Positions 53,001 through 64,000 of a stretch of DNA of 64,000 nt are shown in pieces. Below the pieces are notes generated by a model that searched no databases, was not told where the DNA came from, and was given only the letters and a program-made list of their open reading frames with translations. The translations under genes and the position numbers were made by a program. Positions within the stretch are counted from its first letter, which is position 1. Each line of letters starts with the position of its first letter. The DNA is from Stratiolaelaps scimitus (lineage: Eukaryota; Arthropoda; Arachnida; Mesostigmata; Laelapidae), in NCBI GenBank assembly GCA_019614645.1, contig JABWDB010000005.1, forward strand, positions 15,923,001-15,987,000, in the 5' to 3' direction.

Positions 53001-53903
53001 CTGTCATGTGATGGTGTGGCCAATGCTCAGTTCTTGTGGATTCCACAAAAGCAGCATTTGCTTAATAATCCACTAACGAACGCTGTATTGTAAAATCCTA
53101 TCATTCTGCACATTATACACAGTATATCGCTGCTGAAGGCACCGGTATTCCATCCTCGTTTACGCTAGTGATTACTAACAGACCCATTCGCCGGTTGGCC
53201 ACCGTCATACATATATTCTACACAGACATTGCTAATCTATTCACAAAATACGAACTCAAAGATACTAGCCAGCTCTCTGATATTCTACTACCACGACATA
53301 CTATTGAACTCATTCTGCTGGGCTGAAGAAACTCCATTGAATTCCTCCCGGGGGAACATCGGTGAATTACTCCATACCCCAATTAACGACCGCCGTAAAG
53401 ATTCTGACTGGGCGAGTATACTTTCCTTACTATGAATTTCGTTGTCACTGAGGATGAGTCAATGAACAGGTAGATGACTCGGCTCAGTTCAACGGGATCG
53501 GCTTGGGCTGAGTTCCTGCCCGCGTTCGTTGACGACTATACAGGCAGCTCATCATTACAAGGCATTAATCTACAGCAACAAAATAGAACACATTGACTCA
53601 GAGTTGAGTCGAGTGATGGTTCATTAATATCCAGCTGCCAAGAAGAGAGTGCGAAGCTAGCCAACAGAGTGTACGATCTTCTCACGGGAGACCACGACGC
53701 GTCTGAGGACCGATCATCTGTGTGGCCACCTAGAAATCATTGTTCACATCGCCTCATCTTGTTGCCGTTGCGGACTCCTTTAATTCCGTTAGAATTTGTT
53801 GTTCACGACGGCCGACCGTGTCGGGATGCGACACCGGGCCATATTCGGCATATACAGATTTCTTCACGACTTGTCGAGTTTTCTATTGAAACGTGGCCCC
53901 TTC
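49781..53903. other. Spacer between the TRAPPC11 paralogue and Axin
   Basis: No recognised gene. It contains (TA)n tracts at about 49966-49998 and 52558-52580 and a 13-base poly-G at 51565-51577. Because Axin converges from the right, its 3' UTR should lie at the right edge. One plus-strand frame (51624-51917) is listed separately. Confidence 0.4.
51624..51917 (+). other. Unassigned 97-residue open frame
   Basis: The plus frame is open from just after a TAG to a TAA at 51917, and includes VALPAVVNRWAIQQPNVPAP. The stretch is GC-richer than its surroundings. An overlapping frame (ITYILGMVPIVVRATFDRK) would end at a donor-like AACTCAG before gtaaaa. I recognise neither. They may be an exon of an unknown gene, a decayed element or chance. 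Confidence 0.2.
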
Positions 53904-56900
53904 CTATTCGGACTCTTCCGGCATATGGGACGGTTGCATGAGGCCGATTTGTGCAACGATCTTGCCTTCCCAACATGGAAGTATTTGATTGTCGTCCTTG
54001 ATCTCTTCGAACACTCCGTGCGCGTTGAACTCATCCATAGGTCGCTTGAAAAAATACCTGGATAGAACACATACAATATTAAATGGAAAGGCTGGATCAA
54101 GATACAATTCACGAAAACATTTTCAAAATATTCCCAAATCTAGTCGGTGGCGTAACCGCTACAATGGCGATGAGACCACAGCGTACAAATGCGTTTCATT
54201 AAGTTCAGTGATGGACCAACGCTGTGGAGTATTGTCGCGTTGCGACATCTCTCTGACGTGGCGAGAGAAATAGTCGATTGACAAATAAACAACGGTAATT
54301 AACGATAAAATGGCGAAATAGCAACTCACCTAAAATTGCCCTTTTTGATGAGCTGTATCTTGAATTCTCGCAGTCGCACCTGTCGTTGTGCGAGCTTAAT
54401 GAAATATGGCACGCTTTCACCTGCGTATGTGTAGATGATAGCAATCTCGTTGCCTACCGGGATACTTGAAGTCGATAGCACGCCCTTCCTGCAAAGCAAC
54501 CAAGACCACGGATAAGCTCAATGGCCGATAATACAAACCAGCATCGAAGGTGTAGAACGATTTCTGTTTACAAAATAATCAGTCTAGTGAGATTCGTATT
54601 TCGATCAGAATCAACTAAGAGTTACCTATTTGCGTTCCCATCCTGGCTTGGTCGTCTCTATTGACGCTCGAAACGTTGGATAGATTTGTCATTTGAGTGG
54701 CGTTGTTATGCAATGTATGATATTTTCGAGGAAACAATATGAACATAATGGTGCACTTTTTTCGATTTCGTCAAATTCGTTATCATTTAACTTTGCAATG
54801 GCCAGGTCCAACTGTATTCTAGTGTATAGACAACATCTCCGTATAATGTACTTTTTCTTATCAGTCGCAGCGTTCGACGCGTTCTCGTGGTGTGACCTGC
54901 ATGATGAGCGGTTCGATCCTGAGCAGATACTGGCCTTGCTCGCCTTCGATTTCACGTTTGCGGCCGCACCCTCGGCACCGGTTAGGTTCATCCAGTCGCG
55001 GACGCTGAAGGCGAACACACCAGATGTCAGTGCGTATAGCCAACAAACACATGATATTACAGACAGTACTCAACTGTGCTCTAATCACAATTAATCAACC
55101 CTGATTGGATAAACTGTATCGCGAAAAGTGAACAGTTCATAACGTAGTTTCGTTGTTAATAATCATCATCCTTTTAACAAAGAGATTGTACGCTAGCAAA
55201 CTGTGCACAGACGAGCCCTGCACAAACAACGCGTATTAGCCGGCATGAGAAATAGGTCGGTGCCTACCCAAATGATGTCGATGGAAAATATTATCAACGC
55301 CATCTAAACAAAATGAACGCCATAGCGAGGGCGGCGTTTTTCTGGTCCCCACCTTCGTGTACACTTAGCATACGACTATTTGCCCATACTTGTCTTGCGG
55401 ATCGTAGCCGATACCGCCGCTCTCGTCGCATGCGCTATCTGGTAGAAGGCTCTTCGGCAAAGTTAATGAAGCGCCCTTCCCGCGAGGCTGTATCCTCGGC
55501 ACGGTTCCGGACGCGGCCGCGCTGCTGGTCATAAGTCCGTGGAGAAGACTCTCGGGGATGTCCTTCAGGGGAATTCGGCGTGTTGACCCACGGGACACCT
55601 GTTGGTTGGCTGATTTGCCAGGACCAGAGCTTCGTTGTCCTCCGCGTGACGGACCTGGCCCAGGTGAGGGCGAACGTGGCGTTCGTGCTGGCGGCGTTTT
55701 GAATACACGCTCGACGTGGTCATCCAAAATGGCCTGCGAATGCTATAAGCGTATACAGCGAAGATACAGTGACTGTGTTAGTAAACAACAGTTGTAGCAT
55801 ATAATGAGTATATCTGATTTTCGTCGAGATATTTGCATATTGCTTCCATCCAGGAAAGCAAGTTTACTACAATGGCTAACTAGCCTCTGAGTTGGGAACT
55901 CGCTTAGCAGATAGTTCTGTGGCAATTATATAATTGCCACAGCAAACACACGCATTATGTCTATCAAATAGGACGTAACTATATATATATATAGCATCTG
56001 ATCATTTGCTATACAGGTAATCGTCAATGTACCTGTTCTTCCTCCAGGACAGCGGGAGGCATTCGGCCCTGCTCGCGAAGTTCTTGTTCGCGCGCGATAG
56101 GTGCTAATTTTTGGCAGAGCTTTTGAAAGAATTCGTTTGGTTTACGCTCTGCCAAGTGGGACTCTTGCATGTTGGGAAACATCGTCCGAGGAATAACCTT
56201 GTCACCCATTGGATCACGTATTAATTCACCTGCTGGTGGCCACGGCCTGCAATGACGAATCACACAACAACGACGACATAATGATCATCCTAGAAAGACG
56301 TAACTAGTCTCCATGATGCACGAGGCGGTAGCGTCTGTAATACCTAGTGGCACAGCTCGGATGAATCGACCGCACGCCGCAGGTTCAAACCCTGCCGCTG
56401 GGTTCAGGCAGGTGTGGGCTTTTTCTCCCGATGCTTCTCATAGTAATGCCATTATACGGGTGATGCTGAGTACCGAAAAAAAACTGCCTGATGCAAGACG
56501 CGATGGGAGCCTTTCAGCCTCCAACAAAGATATTTTCCCAAGTCGTACGTTGGTTAACACATATTCTCCTGCAAAATTCGGTAGATGCAACGAATCTCCA
56601 ACTGTCGTTATCATATCTCCAACCTCACATGGCCCTCGCCCGAATACAAACATATGCAAAGCGGTCATTGATGAAAACGGAAGAGCCAGGAACAGCATCA
56701 TCATCATTACCAACAACAACATCATCGGCGTTATCATCAAGAAGGACTCAAATAAACGTCGATGTAATCTACACAGATCGATGTATACACGTGTACGGCA
56801 AGCGATGTAAACGAACGGCAACAGCGAACAAAGGTCGGCGTTGATCGTTCGTTAACCAGTGACGTAGTCGAACTTACCTCCCCTGTCGGCGGCGTTCGAT

Positions 56901-58729
56901 ATCGTGCTGATGTGGCCCCCGAGGAAGTTGCTCTTTTCGGCGTGCGGCTATCACCGTGTCACAATCGCTTGCCTCGGGATCGTAGTTGCCGTTACCGCCC
57001 GACGACATGCTCTGCATATCCGAGTTATACGCTGTCGGCGGTACGAACGGTGAACTCTTGACATGGTAGGGATTCGGCGGAGGACGCTGACCACCCTGTC
57101 TCAGCACGGTCTCACCATAGCTCATGCCGAGCTGGGCTTGACGTTTCTGCCGCTGTACGATTTTACTCTGAGGCGGCAGCGGCGGTGGCGGCGGCGATGC
57201 TTCATCGGATGACGCCATTGTGGTTGGGCCGTGGGCGCGCGCCGGCTGCAGCGAAGTGGGTTTACGCGCGAGCGTCGTCGGCGGGGGCGGAACAATCGTG
57301 GAAGTTTCCGAGTCCTCTTCGTGCTCCGGCACCGTTGGCATCAAACAACCCTGCTGTTGCTGTTGTTGACTGAGCAGGTACGCGTCATTCTTGTGTTCGG
57401 AAACTATATCACTGTTGTTGTTGTTGTTGTTATTATTTATATGATTATTATTATTGTTGTGATTTGTGTGTTTGCTATTGTTGTTGTTTATGATAATGTT
57501 GTTCGTATTGTGCAGAGGCACAATCGTCGAAAGGCTACTGGTGTGATTAACGAAGTGTAGCGAGTCGGGGTCATCCTCCGAATCCGAAGGGATTGACACC
57601 AGCCCACTGTGGTCGTTCTCATAGTCGAGATCATTTAATTCGAGATAGTCCCCATCGGCGTCGCCATCGTCTCGGGCATCGGGTATCAACGGAGCTCCCA
57701 CCGACGAGTCCTGCTCGTTCGAGTACCGCTGTACATAGTCGATGTATTGATCCGACTGGATAAAACGGGCGAATGTTGTTCGCATAATGTAGTTCTCTAC
57801 TTCCTTACGAGCGACGTCGAAGATATCTGGCTCAAGTGGCTGGCCTCTATTCCGAATCTTCTCAGCGAGAACATCTTTAACTTCATCCGAGAGTTGCACC
57901 ACGTTGGTTTTTACGTATCTTTTATAGATGGCCCTTGCTTGTTTGTCACGATCCTGTTGGTTTTCTTGCACCCTGAAACAGGAACAAGTAATCACATAGG
58001 CGTAATTTAGTAATTGCTAAATTCTACAGTACCGTTCAACATTGGACCTCTAGAGCGAAATTATACCTAAACGTGAATCGATGCGGCATCGTACCTGACG
58101 ATCTATCTATACGGTTCTATATATTGTTGTATATATACATAGTATATATTGTTATTAGAGATCGCAGCAAGTTAAGATCGGTATTATTTCCAAGAGGACG
58201 TACATTTGACCTGCATTCGCGAGCAAGATTAGAAATGAAAAACTACTACGATACAACAAACTCTACACACTTCATATATATATATATATATATAGATACA
58301 TATTGTCTATTTAAAATACGCGCGAGTTTCATACCGGAGTCCATTGCAAGCATAGACAAACATGAGGTCGGATTCGTCACAGTTCTCCTCATGTAGATAG
58401 TGTTCGAAAAGTCCACACCCTTCATCATCATTGAGCAACGTTTGAAGATCGCGCGCCCACAGCAGACACGCAGGTTGCGTCGCGGTCGACGCCGACGTCG
58501 ATGACGTATGGAGCGCTGGAGGCGGTTGTTGCTGCAATTCATATTGCAGCTGTTCGTCATGAGGGTAGCGATCGTGTTGCTGGGGATGCCTCTGAAGTTG
58601 GTCAGATCTCGCCAGCAGAAACGGTCCCGGAGGATCGGCTGGCGACAGCTGACTCAGCCGACTCGGCGGCGAGATCACCGGGGGGTCCTGTGCTGAGGCG
58701 TGCATTGCTGTACCAGCCTGGCCAACCAT
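53904..58729 (-). CDS. Axin: Axin, scaffold of the beta-catenin destruction complex
   Basis: Axin brings APC, GSK3, CK1 and beta-catenin together to promote beta-catenin degradation and polymerises through its DIX domain to pass on the Wnt signal. Minus-strand exons: 58729-58335, 57972-56878, 56246-56033, 55733-55390, about 55018-54852, 54488-54330, 54057-53904 (TAG); roughly 840 residues. The RGS domain (about residues 90-220) is split between exons 1 and 2: DLQTLLNDDEGCGLFEHYL, then KQARAIYKRYVKTNVV and FARFIQSDQYIDYVQRY. Exon 2 then has long Asn and Gln runs and NPYHVKSSPF. Exon 3 carries the GSK3-binding helix region (ERKPNEFFQKLCQKL). Exon 4 opens with the beta-catenin-binding AILDDHVERVFKTP. 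Exon 5 has VRDWMNLTGAEG, resembling the vertebrate W-I-x-E-G motif. Exons 6-7 form DIX (NEIAIIYTYAGESVPYFIKL, LIKKGNFRYFFKRP, EIKDDNQILPCWEGKIVAQI). The 5' boundary of exon 5 is unresolved because I find no in-phase AG. I see no obvious tankyrase-binding peptide at the N-terminus, so an upstream exon may exist. Confidence 0.94.
55917..55942. repeat. Perfect 26-bp palindrome in Axin intron 3
   Basis: CTGTGGCAATTAT is followed directly by its exact reverse complement, without a loop. It lies between exons 3 and 4 of Axin. It could be a cruciform-forming site, a dimeric protein-binding site or chance in AT-rich DNA. Confidence 0.75.
56335..56410 (+). mobile_element. Possible tRNA-derived SINE head in Axin intron 2
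   Basis: TGGCACAGCTCGG at about 56349-56361 resembles a Pol III A box. About 25 bases on, GCAGGTTCAAACCCTGC forms a perfect five-base T-stem and T-loop with a B box. The spacing is shorter than in a functional tRNA and no anticodon arm can be folded, so a SINE or tRNA pseudogene is more likely than a working tRNA. It lies antisense to Axin, between exons 2 and 3. Confidence 0.45.
57400..57500 (-). repeat. Asparagine-coding trinucleotide repeats in Axin exon 2
   Basis: AAC/AAT repeats encode long Asn runs in the Axin linker between the RGS and GSK3-binding regions, and a CAG/CAA run nearby (57350-57370) encodes Gln. The codons are mixed, so the tracts are somewhat stabilised, but length polymorphism is likely. 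Confidence 0.85.
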
Positions 58730-58738
58730 TTCCTTCAC

Positions 58739-58798
58739 TCAACGTCCACTTGGCGACGCGGCAGCGCTGGCGACGCCTGAGCGGGACCTACTCTGCAT
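58739..58798 (-). promoter_or_regulatory. Short upstream open reading frame before the Axin start
   Basis: On the minus strand an ATG at 58798 opens a 19-residue frame that ends with TGA nine bases before the Axin ATG at 58729. If the mRNA starts upstream of it, this uORF could lower Axin translation or allow reinitiation. If Axin has a further 5' exon spliced nearby, this interpretation fails. Confidence 0.35.
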
Positions 58799-61700
58799 TG
58801 TGTCCACGCGTAGGTTCAGCGCCAACCTATTTCTATACTCGGACGCGCACTCGGCGGTCACGGCGGCCGGTAATCGATGCAGGTCGAAGCAGTCGCAGAA
58901 CGTAACAGTTGAATTTTGGTTGCTCCGCTATCGCGAACTACCACGAACGGCAACGGCTCGCACACGATATGAACGCTGAAATCGACTCTCGGGTTCACGG
59001 GTCGGCGTCGACCTGGAAATCAGACAGAGTGGCGTCAATGTAACTCGGCAGAATAGTGAAGAATACATTTGCGTTCCGCATATACCGTATAATACCATGT
59101 TATGTGGATGATATAATTGTATCTCATGTTGTGAAATCAGCGACGCTGGAGACTTGTCTAGAGCAGCATTGACACACAGTGTCGTTTCTAAACGGGGAAA
59201 GATATCCTCTATATTGGTACAATAGAAACGTGGCATGTCCCCTTATAAAAACCCTATGCATACATTCATCAAGGGCAAACTTGTTCGAACACCAAATAGC
59301 TCTAGTGTCCTAAGCAGCTGCCCTGGTCGTGCCGTCACAGGCCTTCCTGGATCTTGTCGTAGAGTTCACGAGAGCACAGACAAGCAATGGAGCATAGATA
59401 TATGGTACATTTTCGAGTTCTTCAACCAACAGCTTTTGTTTGCTCTCAACTTTCCATAACACTGCAGCACAGCGCAGTGTAAATTTGTCACATATTCATC
59501 ATCAGATACATTTAGTAATGCTATGCGGTTAGTTTCCTTAACCCGTGGTTTTCGTAACCCGAAGATCATAGTCGCATCGCCGGCAACCCTGCCTGCTAGA
59601 GCTGAAACTTCTCAGTGCTAATCTCCCATAGGCAATACGCTTACGGCTGGCGTAACCCTTCAGGTGACACTCATAGCACAACTCCCTGGAGGGACGAAGC
59701 GGCAGGCGTCAAGTCCGCCGCACGGAGCACTTGTGGCATCCTGGGGGATTTCCGGATGCACACTGCCCCTTATTGCTATCCTTACTTCTGTTCACATGCC
59801 GACTATCCTTGTACACCGAGCTCTCAGTTATAGCATCCATTCGGCTGTCGACGTTCCATCTTCGCTGATCTGAGCTTCGATCACAGTTGGAGGTCGTCGA
59901 TTCATCGGGCCAAGCCTGGTGTGGCTAGAGTTCTGCGAACCCTAGATCAGTGCGAGTCGGCACGACCCAGAGGGCCTGTTGCTAATCCGAGTCTTGATTC
60001 GATGCCGCCACGCTCGCTTAAAGGTGGTCCCAGCTTTGCCCTTGCAACTTGTGCAGCCAATGTACACAGGTGAACAGATTACTCGGGCACCGACAGTGAA
60101 AAGCGCTCGTCCGGAATTCCAATATATCTGAGCGCTCTCTACGCAGAGAAGCGAATGCGGGGCTATCTCACGTTGATACAGTTAAACTATATCATCAAAC
60201 AAAAAAATCGGGTGCTAACACGTCTTGAGGGGAAATGAATGGGCTTAACTGTTACCAAGTAATAGATGGCACTGGCAACAGCTGGGAAGTTCTGTTCGTA
60301 TTTCTGTCATTGCATATTCGTAGATTAGTCGTTCAGGGAACACCACAATTAGTGTGTATGGATCATTTATCCGGACTGATTAGTTCCCGCCAAGCAATTT
60401 CTTAATTCCAGTTTTTTTCGGCCACTCGGAATCGCGCTTTGTCCGCGAGCAGCGTTTGTCGATAGGGTCCTCGAGCATCATCACACAAACCACCGCCCGC
60501 ATCAACGAATACCAAATCGTTCTCAGTTGGACTTAGCAGACTTAGTCATTGGTTAGAAATACGACAGCGTCAAATCACTGACCCAAAAAGTTCATCAACT
60601 AAACGACTACCGCATTCTTTTTTTGATTTTATTTGAATTCAAGAGAGAGAGAGAGAGAGAGACATGACGAGGAGGTAGTGTTGCTATAGAAATGACGCCC
60701 ATTGCATCATGACAGCTGTGCTCGAATCAGAGAGCAGGGCGACATCACCAGGAGTTCGATCCGCGTTGAAATTCAAAACAGTAACAAAGCACCAGCTCAT
60801 TAGTCATTCGTCGAGATCATAACGGCACGCAGTGTCACTAGTGCGGTCACGAGGGGTGCGCTAACTAGCTACTCAGCTAGACATTGAGGCCCACTCGAGA
60901 AACCGCAAGCTAATTGGAACGAACAATGCATAAGCATGGGATACATGCACATAGGCTCAATTGGTTGTCCTTCTCATGGAGGAACCTAAATTAAGATCAG
61001 CACTATTATCTACCGGAGCGTGTGTCAAGTGCCACTTCTCCTTTTCCGTTTTTGTTTCGCCCGCAATGGCCCCACCGGCCTCATTTTGGTTATTGTAAAT
61101 ACGTCAGCAATCGACTGTAGCTACGCACATCTAAACTGTCTGTCTCAGCATTGGCTTCAAGCAGGGCTCTTCGTGCTCCACTTGACTTCGTTGCAGCTCG
61201 TCGCATGGGACCCCCCCCCCTGCTCAAAAATCAGAGAAGGCTGCCGGGAGCAGCGCAAACGAGGATACCTAAACGAGTGGCTCTCCCAGAGCCCGTGCAG
61301 AAAATTGTCTGATTCCGGATATATCTCTCCACAATGATAATAATATGGGACCGTCGTGCGAGCTCTCTCGTCCCAACGAGTAAGATAGAGATAGGCAGAG
61401 CCCCACTTTGCATTGAGAGTCATGTCGCATTGTGATTTGGCCTGTGTTGCAATTGCATTGTCAAAGTTGCTTGCATGACTGATGACTGCGGCATACAGCG
61501 GATTTCGCGGTTGCTCTTGCTGAAGAAGGAGCCCCTCGAATCATGAGCGCGACAGACGCTTCGCCACCGCATGCTTCCGAGCCACAATCTTCTAGTCAAT
61601 CTATGCTGGTACACGAGGCAAACGGGGGGGGGGCAGGCAGTGGATATACGTACCATAGATTTCATTGCTATAACTCGCGTGCTCTTGACGAGTGGGGACT

Positions 61701-62579
61701 TGTGTGGGATGTCATCGGGGTCATGTCAGAATCGAGTCCCGTAAAGCGCGGAAACGATCTTAAATCTCACTAAATTACCGCATCTGTCCCCCGTATGACG
61801 TCAGCGGTATGGGAGGACACCCGTCCTATCTCTACCTAGCAAACATAGATGGACAAAGAACATCGGAAGGGCGGGTCATGTACACAGATGTTGTCACCAA
61901 AAACCAACAGCATGCACAATACGAATATCGCTGTCGTCGGCCACTGCTCTATATGCACATTGGCACGCAGGCAGTCGCCGGAAACATCGAATCTACTGAG
62001 GGTCAGTCAGTTATCTATGAAAACTATTCGCTAAGGGATCAGGCCACCGCTCGTTCCAGTGACGTCGAGTTACGAAGAACGCTGATCTCTAGCAGTGAGA
62101 AGTGTCGCGACGTCGGGATATATACTGATATCACGGCGTACCATGCAAATGAAACGGAAAACAACAAAATATTGATATGTGGCGTACATCACTACACGGC
62201 ATGTGATACAACACCATTCACAATCGTGGATAATTATACTGTTATCATACAAAAGGCTTAAAATGATAGCTTGAGTATACAATCGTATATGAGCGGCTTC
62301 ACATCATGAAAGGCTCATGCACCAACACCCAATATATGACTCATAACCAGCAAGTATGCTTTGCCCTTAACAGCTTATAGGGCACTATCGCGATTTTCGC
62401 CAATCGCTACACGTGTGTCCTTCTAATATAATAATAATTGTAATATATATTGTGGGAGCGCAATCAGGGTCATTGGTTGACATCCCTGGCACACTGCTCC
62501 TGGAAGTTTTCGCATAGCGCAATGCGTTAATATAATAATCCCAGGCAGATTGAAACCACGTGAACTCAATTGCGAAATG
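58799..62579. other. 5' flank of Axin and intergenic DNA
   Basis: No gene recognised. The first few hundred bases (to about 58950) are GC-rich and should include the Axin 5' UTR and promoter. Other visible items are a GA dinucleotide run at about 60643-60662, C- and G-homopolymers near 61210 and 61624, and a 150-codon plus frame at 61809-62261 with no recognisable motif or splice context. Confidence 0.4.
61809..62261 (+). other. Unassigned 150-codon open frame
   Basis: An ATG-initiated plus-strand frame of 150 residues, single exon. There is no signal peptide or transmembrane segment that I can see and no family match from memory. Composition is ordinary (Thr, Tyr and Ile rich). It is the longest unexplained ATG-to-stop frame in this gene-poor end, but a frame of this length can arise by chance in 64 kb. 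Confidence 0.2.
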
Positions 62580-62712
62580 AGCTTGGCATGCACAGAACAA
62601 TAATTAAGGTAATATAATACTGACCAACACAGTATATTTAAGGTAATATAATTAATACTGACCAACACAGTATAATTAAGGTAATATAATACTGACCAAT
62701 ACATGCCAAGCT
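62580..62712. mobile_element. Foldback-like unit: 11-bp inverted termini around a tandem repeat
   Basis: AGCTTGGCATG at 62580-62590 and its exact reverse complement CATGCCAAGCT at 62702-62712 enclose almost three tandem copies (from about 62604) of a 33-38 base unit based on TTAAGGTAATATAATACTGA. The middle copy has a 5-base insertion. The layout resembles a small MITE or foldback element with internal subrepeats. I find no target-site duplication, and a (TA)n tract starts right after it. Confidence 0.55.
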
Positions 62713-62721
62713 TATCCAATG

Positions 62722-62722
<1 letters not shown>

Positions 62723-62763
<41 letters not shown>
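62723..62763. repeat. (TA)n microsatellite
   Basis: An AT run of about 40 bases directly beside the inverted-repeat unit. Confidence 0.95.
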
Positions 62764-62765
<2 letters not shown>

Positions 62766-63565
62766 CACTTCAGATCACTGAGCTCGGCGATGTTTCCGTT
62801 GTGGCGAAAGTCCTGCAATAGAAATGGCTACAGAACAAAACCAATCTGCGCTCGAATCGATGAGCGATGTGTGGTATACAAAATCAGTCGCCATCGTGCT
62901 CCATTCCGTCTGAGCTCTATGGCACAGCTTTAGCAAATATTATTACGCACTTTCTTCCAGATTGGAGAAAATTACCGGTTAGACCGCGCAGCTAACACGC
63001 AGTGTCCCAACGTGCCTAAGTGTTACACAAACGGAGACAGATCAAAGCTGGCTTCCACTGCTTACACAGATAGCTGCACTTAGTTCACTGCATGGCTGGC
63101 AAGTTGCTGTGTCAGAGCGAGGCATGCCTCTAACTAAGTGATATCCGTTTTGGTTTATCGACCATCGATGTCTAAACATGAATGACTGACTAACTACTCC
63201 TGTGAAACTCACTGAAAGGCCCCGTTGACTGAGCACCTTCTCGAATCGGCGTGCATTCGTTTGCTCTCGAGTAAAATCACGTTTGAAATGTTCGAATCGC
63301 ATTTATCATATTGAAGACCTGTTTGTTGTGACGTTGACCTGTTCGCAGCGATAGCACTCTAAATTTGTTATTATTTATTCCACATAGAGAAGCAGTACAA
63401 CTAAAGTGCGCACTGCATTTCATTGTTACGATATACGCCTAATTGTCTGCCTGGCAAGCAATCTGAGTTCAAATCAACCGTGGTATCATCAAGCTCACGG
63501 CCAGAATTTGCCAAAATATGGAGTTACAGCGGTGAAGGTGCATTAATCGTTCATAGAAAAATCAC
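62764..63565. other. Intergenic stretch, nothing recognised
   Basis: Only short frames without motifs were seen on both strands. It may be intron or flank of a minus-strand gene if the possible exon at 63566-63745 is real. Confidence 0.4.
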
Positions 63566-63745
63566 CTCGTCAATGCGAGCGATCGCATCTGAACCCTTGA
63601 CAATTGAACGGATGTCTTCCAAGTTTAAGGCTAATACGAAAGCCGCGAGGAACAGGCATGGTATAAATTGTATTTGTCTTTGTGACAAGAAAGGCCAGTC
63701 GTTCACGTGCACATTTCTGCCGTACGAATCCGCAAAAAGTTTATG
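63566..63745 (-). CDS. Possible internal exon of an unidentified gene
   Basis: On the minus strand an acceptor (TACTTTCACAG) is followed by exactly 60 open codons and then a donor-like GAG before gtgatt, giving a 180-base phase 0-0 exon. The peptide has a hydrophobic stretch (LFLAAFVLALNL) followed by a helix-like EDIRSIVKGSDAIARIDE. The combination of open frame, splice sites and amphipathic tail is suggestive, but I do not recognise it and cannot find neighbouring exons inside the window. A chance frame of 60 codons is quite possible. Confidence 0.3.
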
Positions 63746-64000
63746 CTGTGAAAGTATTTCAGCGAAAAGGCCAGAAGTTTATTTTCAGCTGTTTGTAATC
63801 TTTTTTTATTTTTCAACTGTTCTCTTTTTTTTTAATATGAATCCCTCGACGTTGTCACATGGGTTTAACTTGCAGAATTTCAGCTACGAGTTGTCACAAC
63901 CTAAAATTTTGGGGTGCCACAAAACAGCGAAACCTCCTTCTCTGACAGGAATTTTGGTTTATGAATCTTTTCGCCCCCGTGGAGGCAACTTAATATGGCC

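Noticed and set aside
54625..54690. Minus-strand segment ending in a donor-like site between Axin exons 5 and 6
   Set aside because: Exon 5 (phase 2) joins exon 6 directly in the correct frame, whereas this segment would end in phase 1 and break the DIX frame.
56313..56844. Overlapping frames of 117-165 codons on both strands in Axin intron 2
   Set aside because: They lie between Axin exons 2 and 3, have no family resemblance and include ATC/AAC repeats.

Overview
The window is nuclear DNA of an animal, most likely an arthropod. It carries four recognisable metazoan gene families, all split by many short GT-AG introns, in an AT-rich background with frequent (TA)n and trinucleotide microsatellites. 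Together these suggest an invertebrate, plausibly a mite or another chelicerate, but nothing here fixes the species. There is no operon structure, no rRNA and no CRISPR array.

From left to right: (1) 1-8338 is mostly non-coding, with one convincing minus-strand terminal exon at 3204-3363 from a gene I cannot name. (2) 8339-11599 (+) is a complete nine-exon ROGDI (Rav2-family) gene. (3) 11600-15349 has no recognised gene but some exon-like pieces. (4) 15350-19737 (-) is an eight-exon AKAP10/D-AKAP2 gene with RGS-type segments and a C-terminal PKA-binding helix. (5) 19738-25865 is a spacer with a GC-rich patch near 24.2-24.4 kb. (6) 25866-36300 (+) is a complete 21-exon TRAPPC11 gene of 1115 codons, with a fragment of a non-LTR retrotransposon reverse transcriptase in intron 10. 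(7) 36301-39639 is a spacer holding a broken, unidentified reading frame. (8) 39640-49780 (+) is a second, diverged TRAPPC11 paralogue with the same exon-intron plan. It is open through exons 1-19 and then disrupted in the last two exons. (9) 49781-53903 is a spacer. (10) 53904-58729 (-) is Axin, with RGS, GSK3-binding, beta-catenin-binding and DIX regions. (11) 58730-64000 has no recognised gene apart from a repeat island at 62.6 kb and a possible exon at 63.6 kb.

The genes are functionally unrelated: V-ATPase/RAVE-like assembly, PKA anchoring, ER-Golgi tethering and Wnt signalling. The most notable feature is the TRAPPC11 tandem pair. The copies differ at roughly half of the residues in the parts I compared, yet every exon-length difference in exons 1-19 is a multiple of three, as expected of two long-maintained proteins. 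Only the C-terminal end of copy 2 is broken. All exon boundaries were read by eye from splice-site consensus, phase continuity and remembered family sequences; none was computed.
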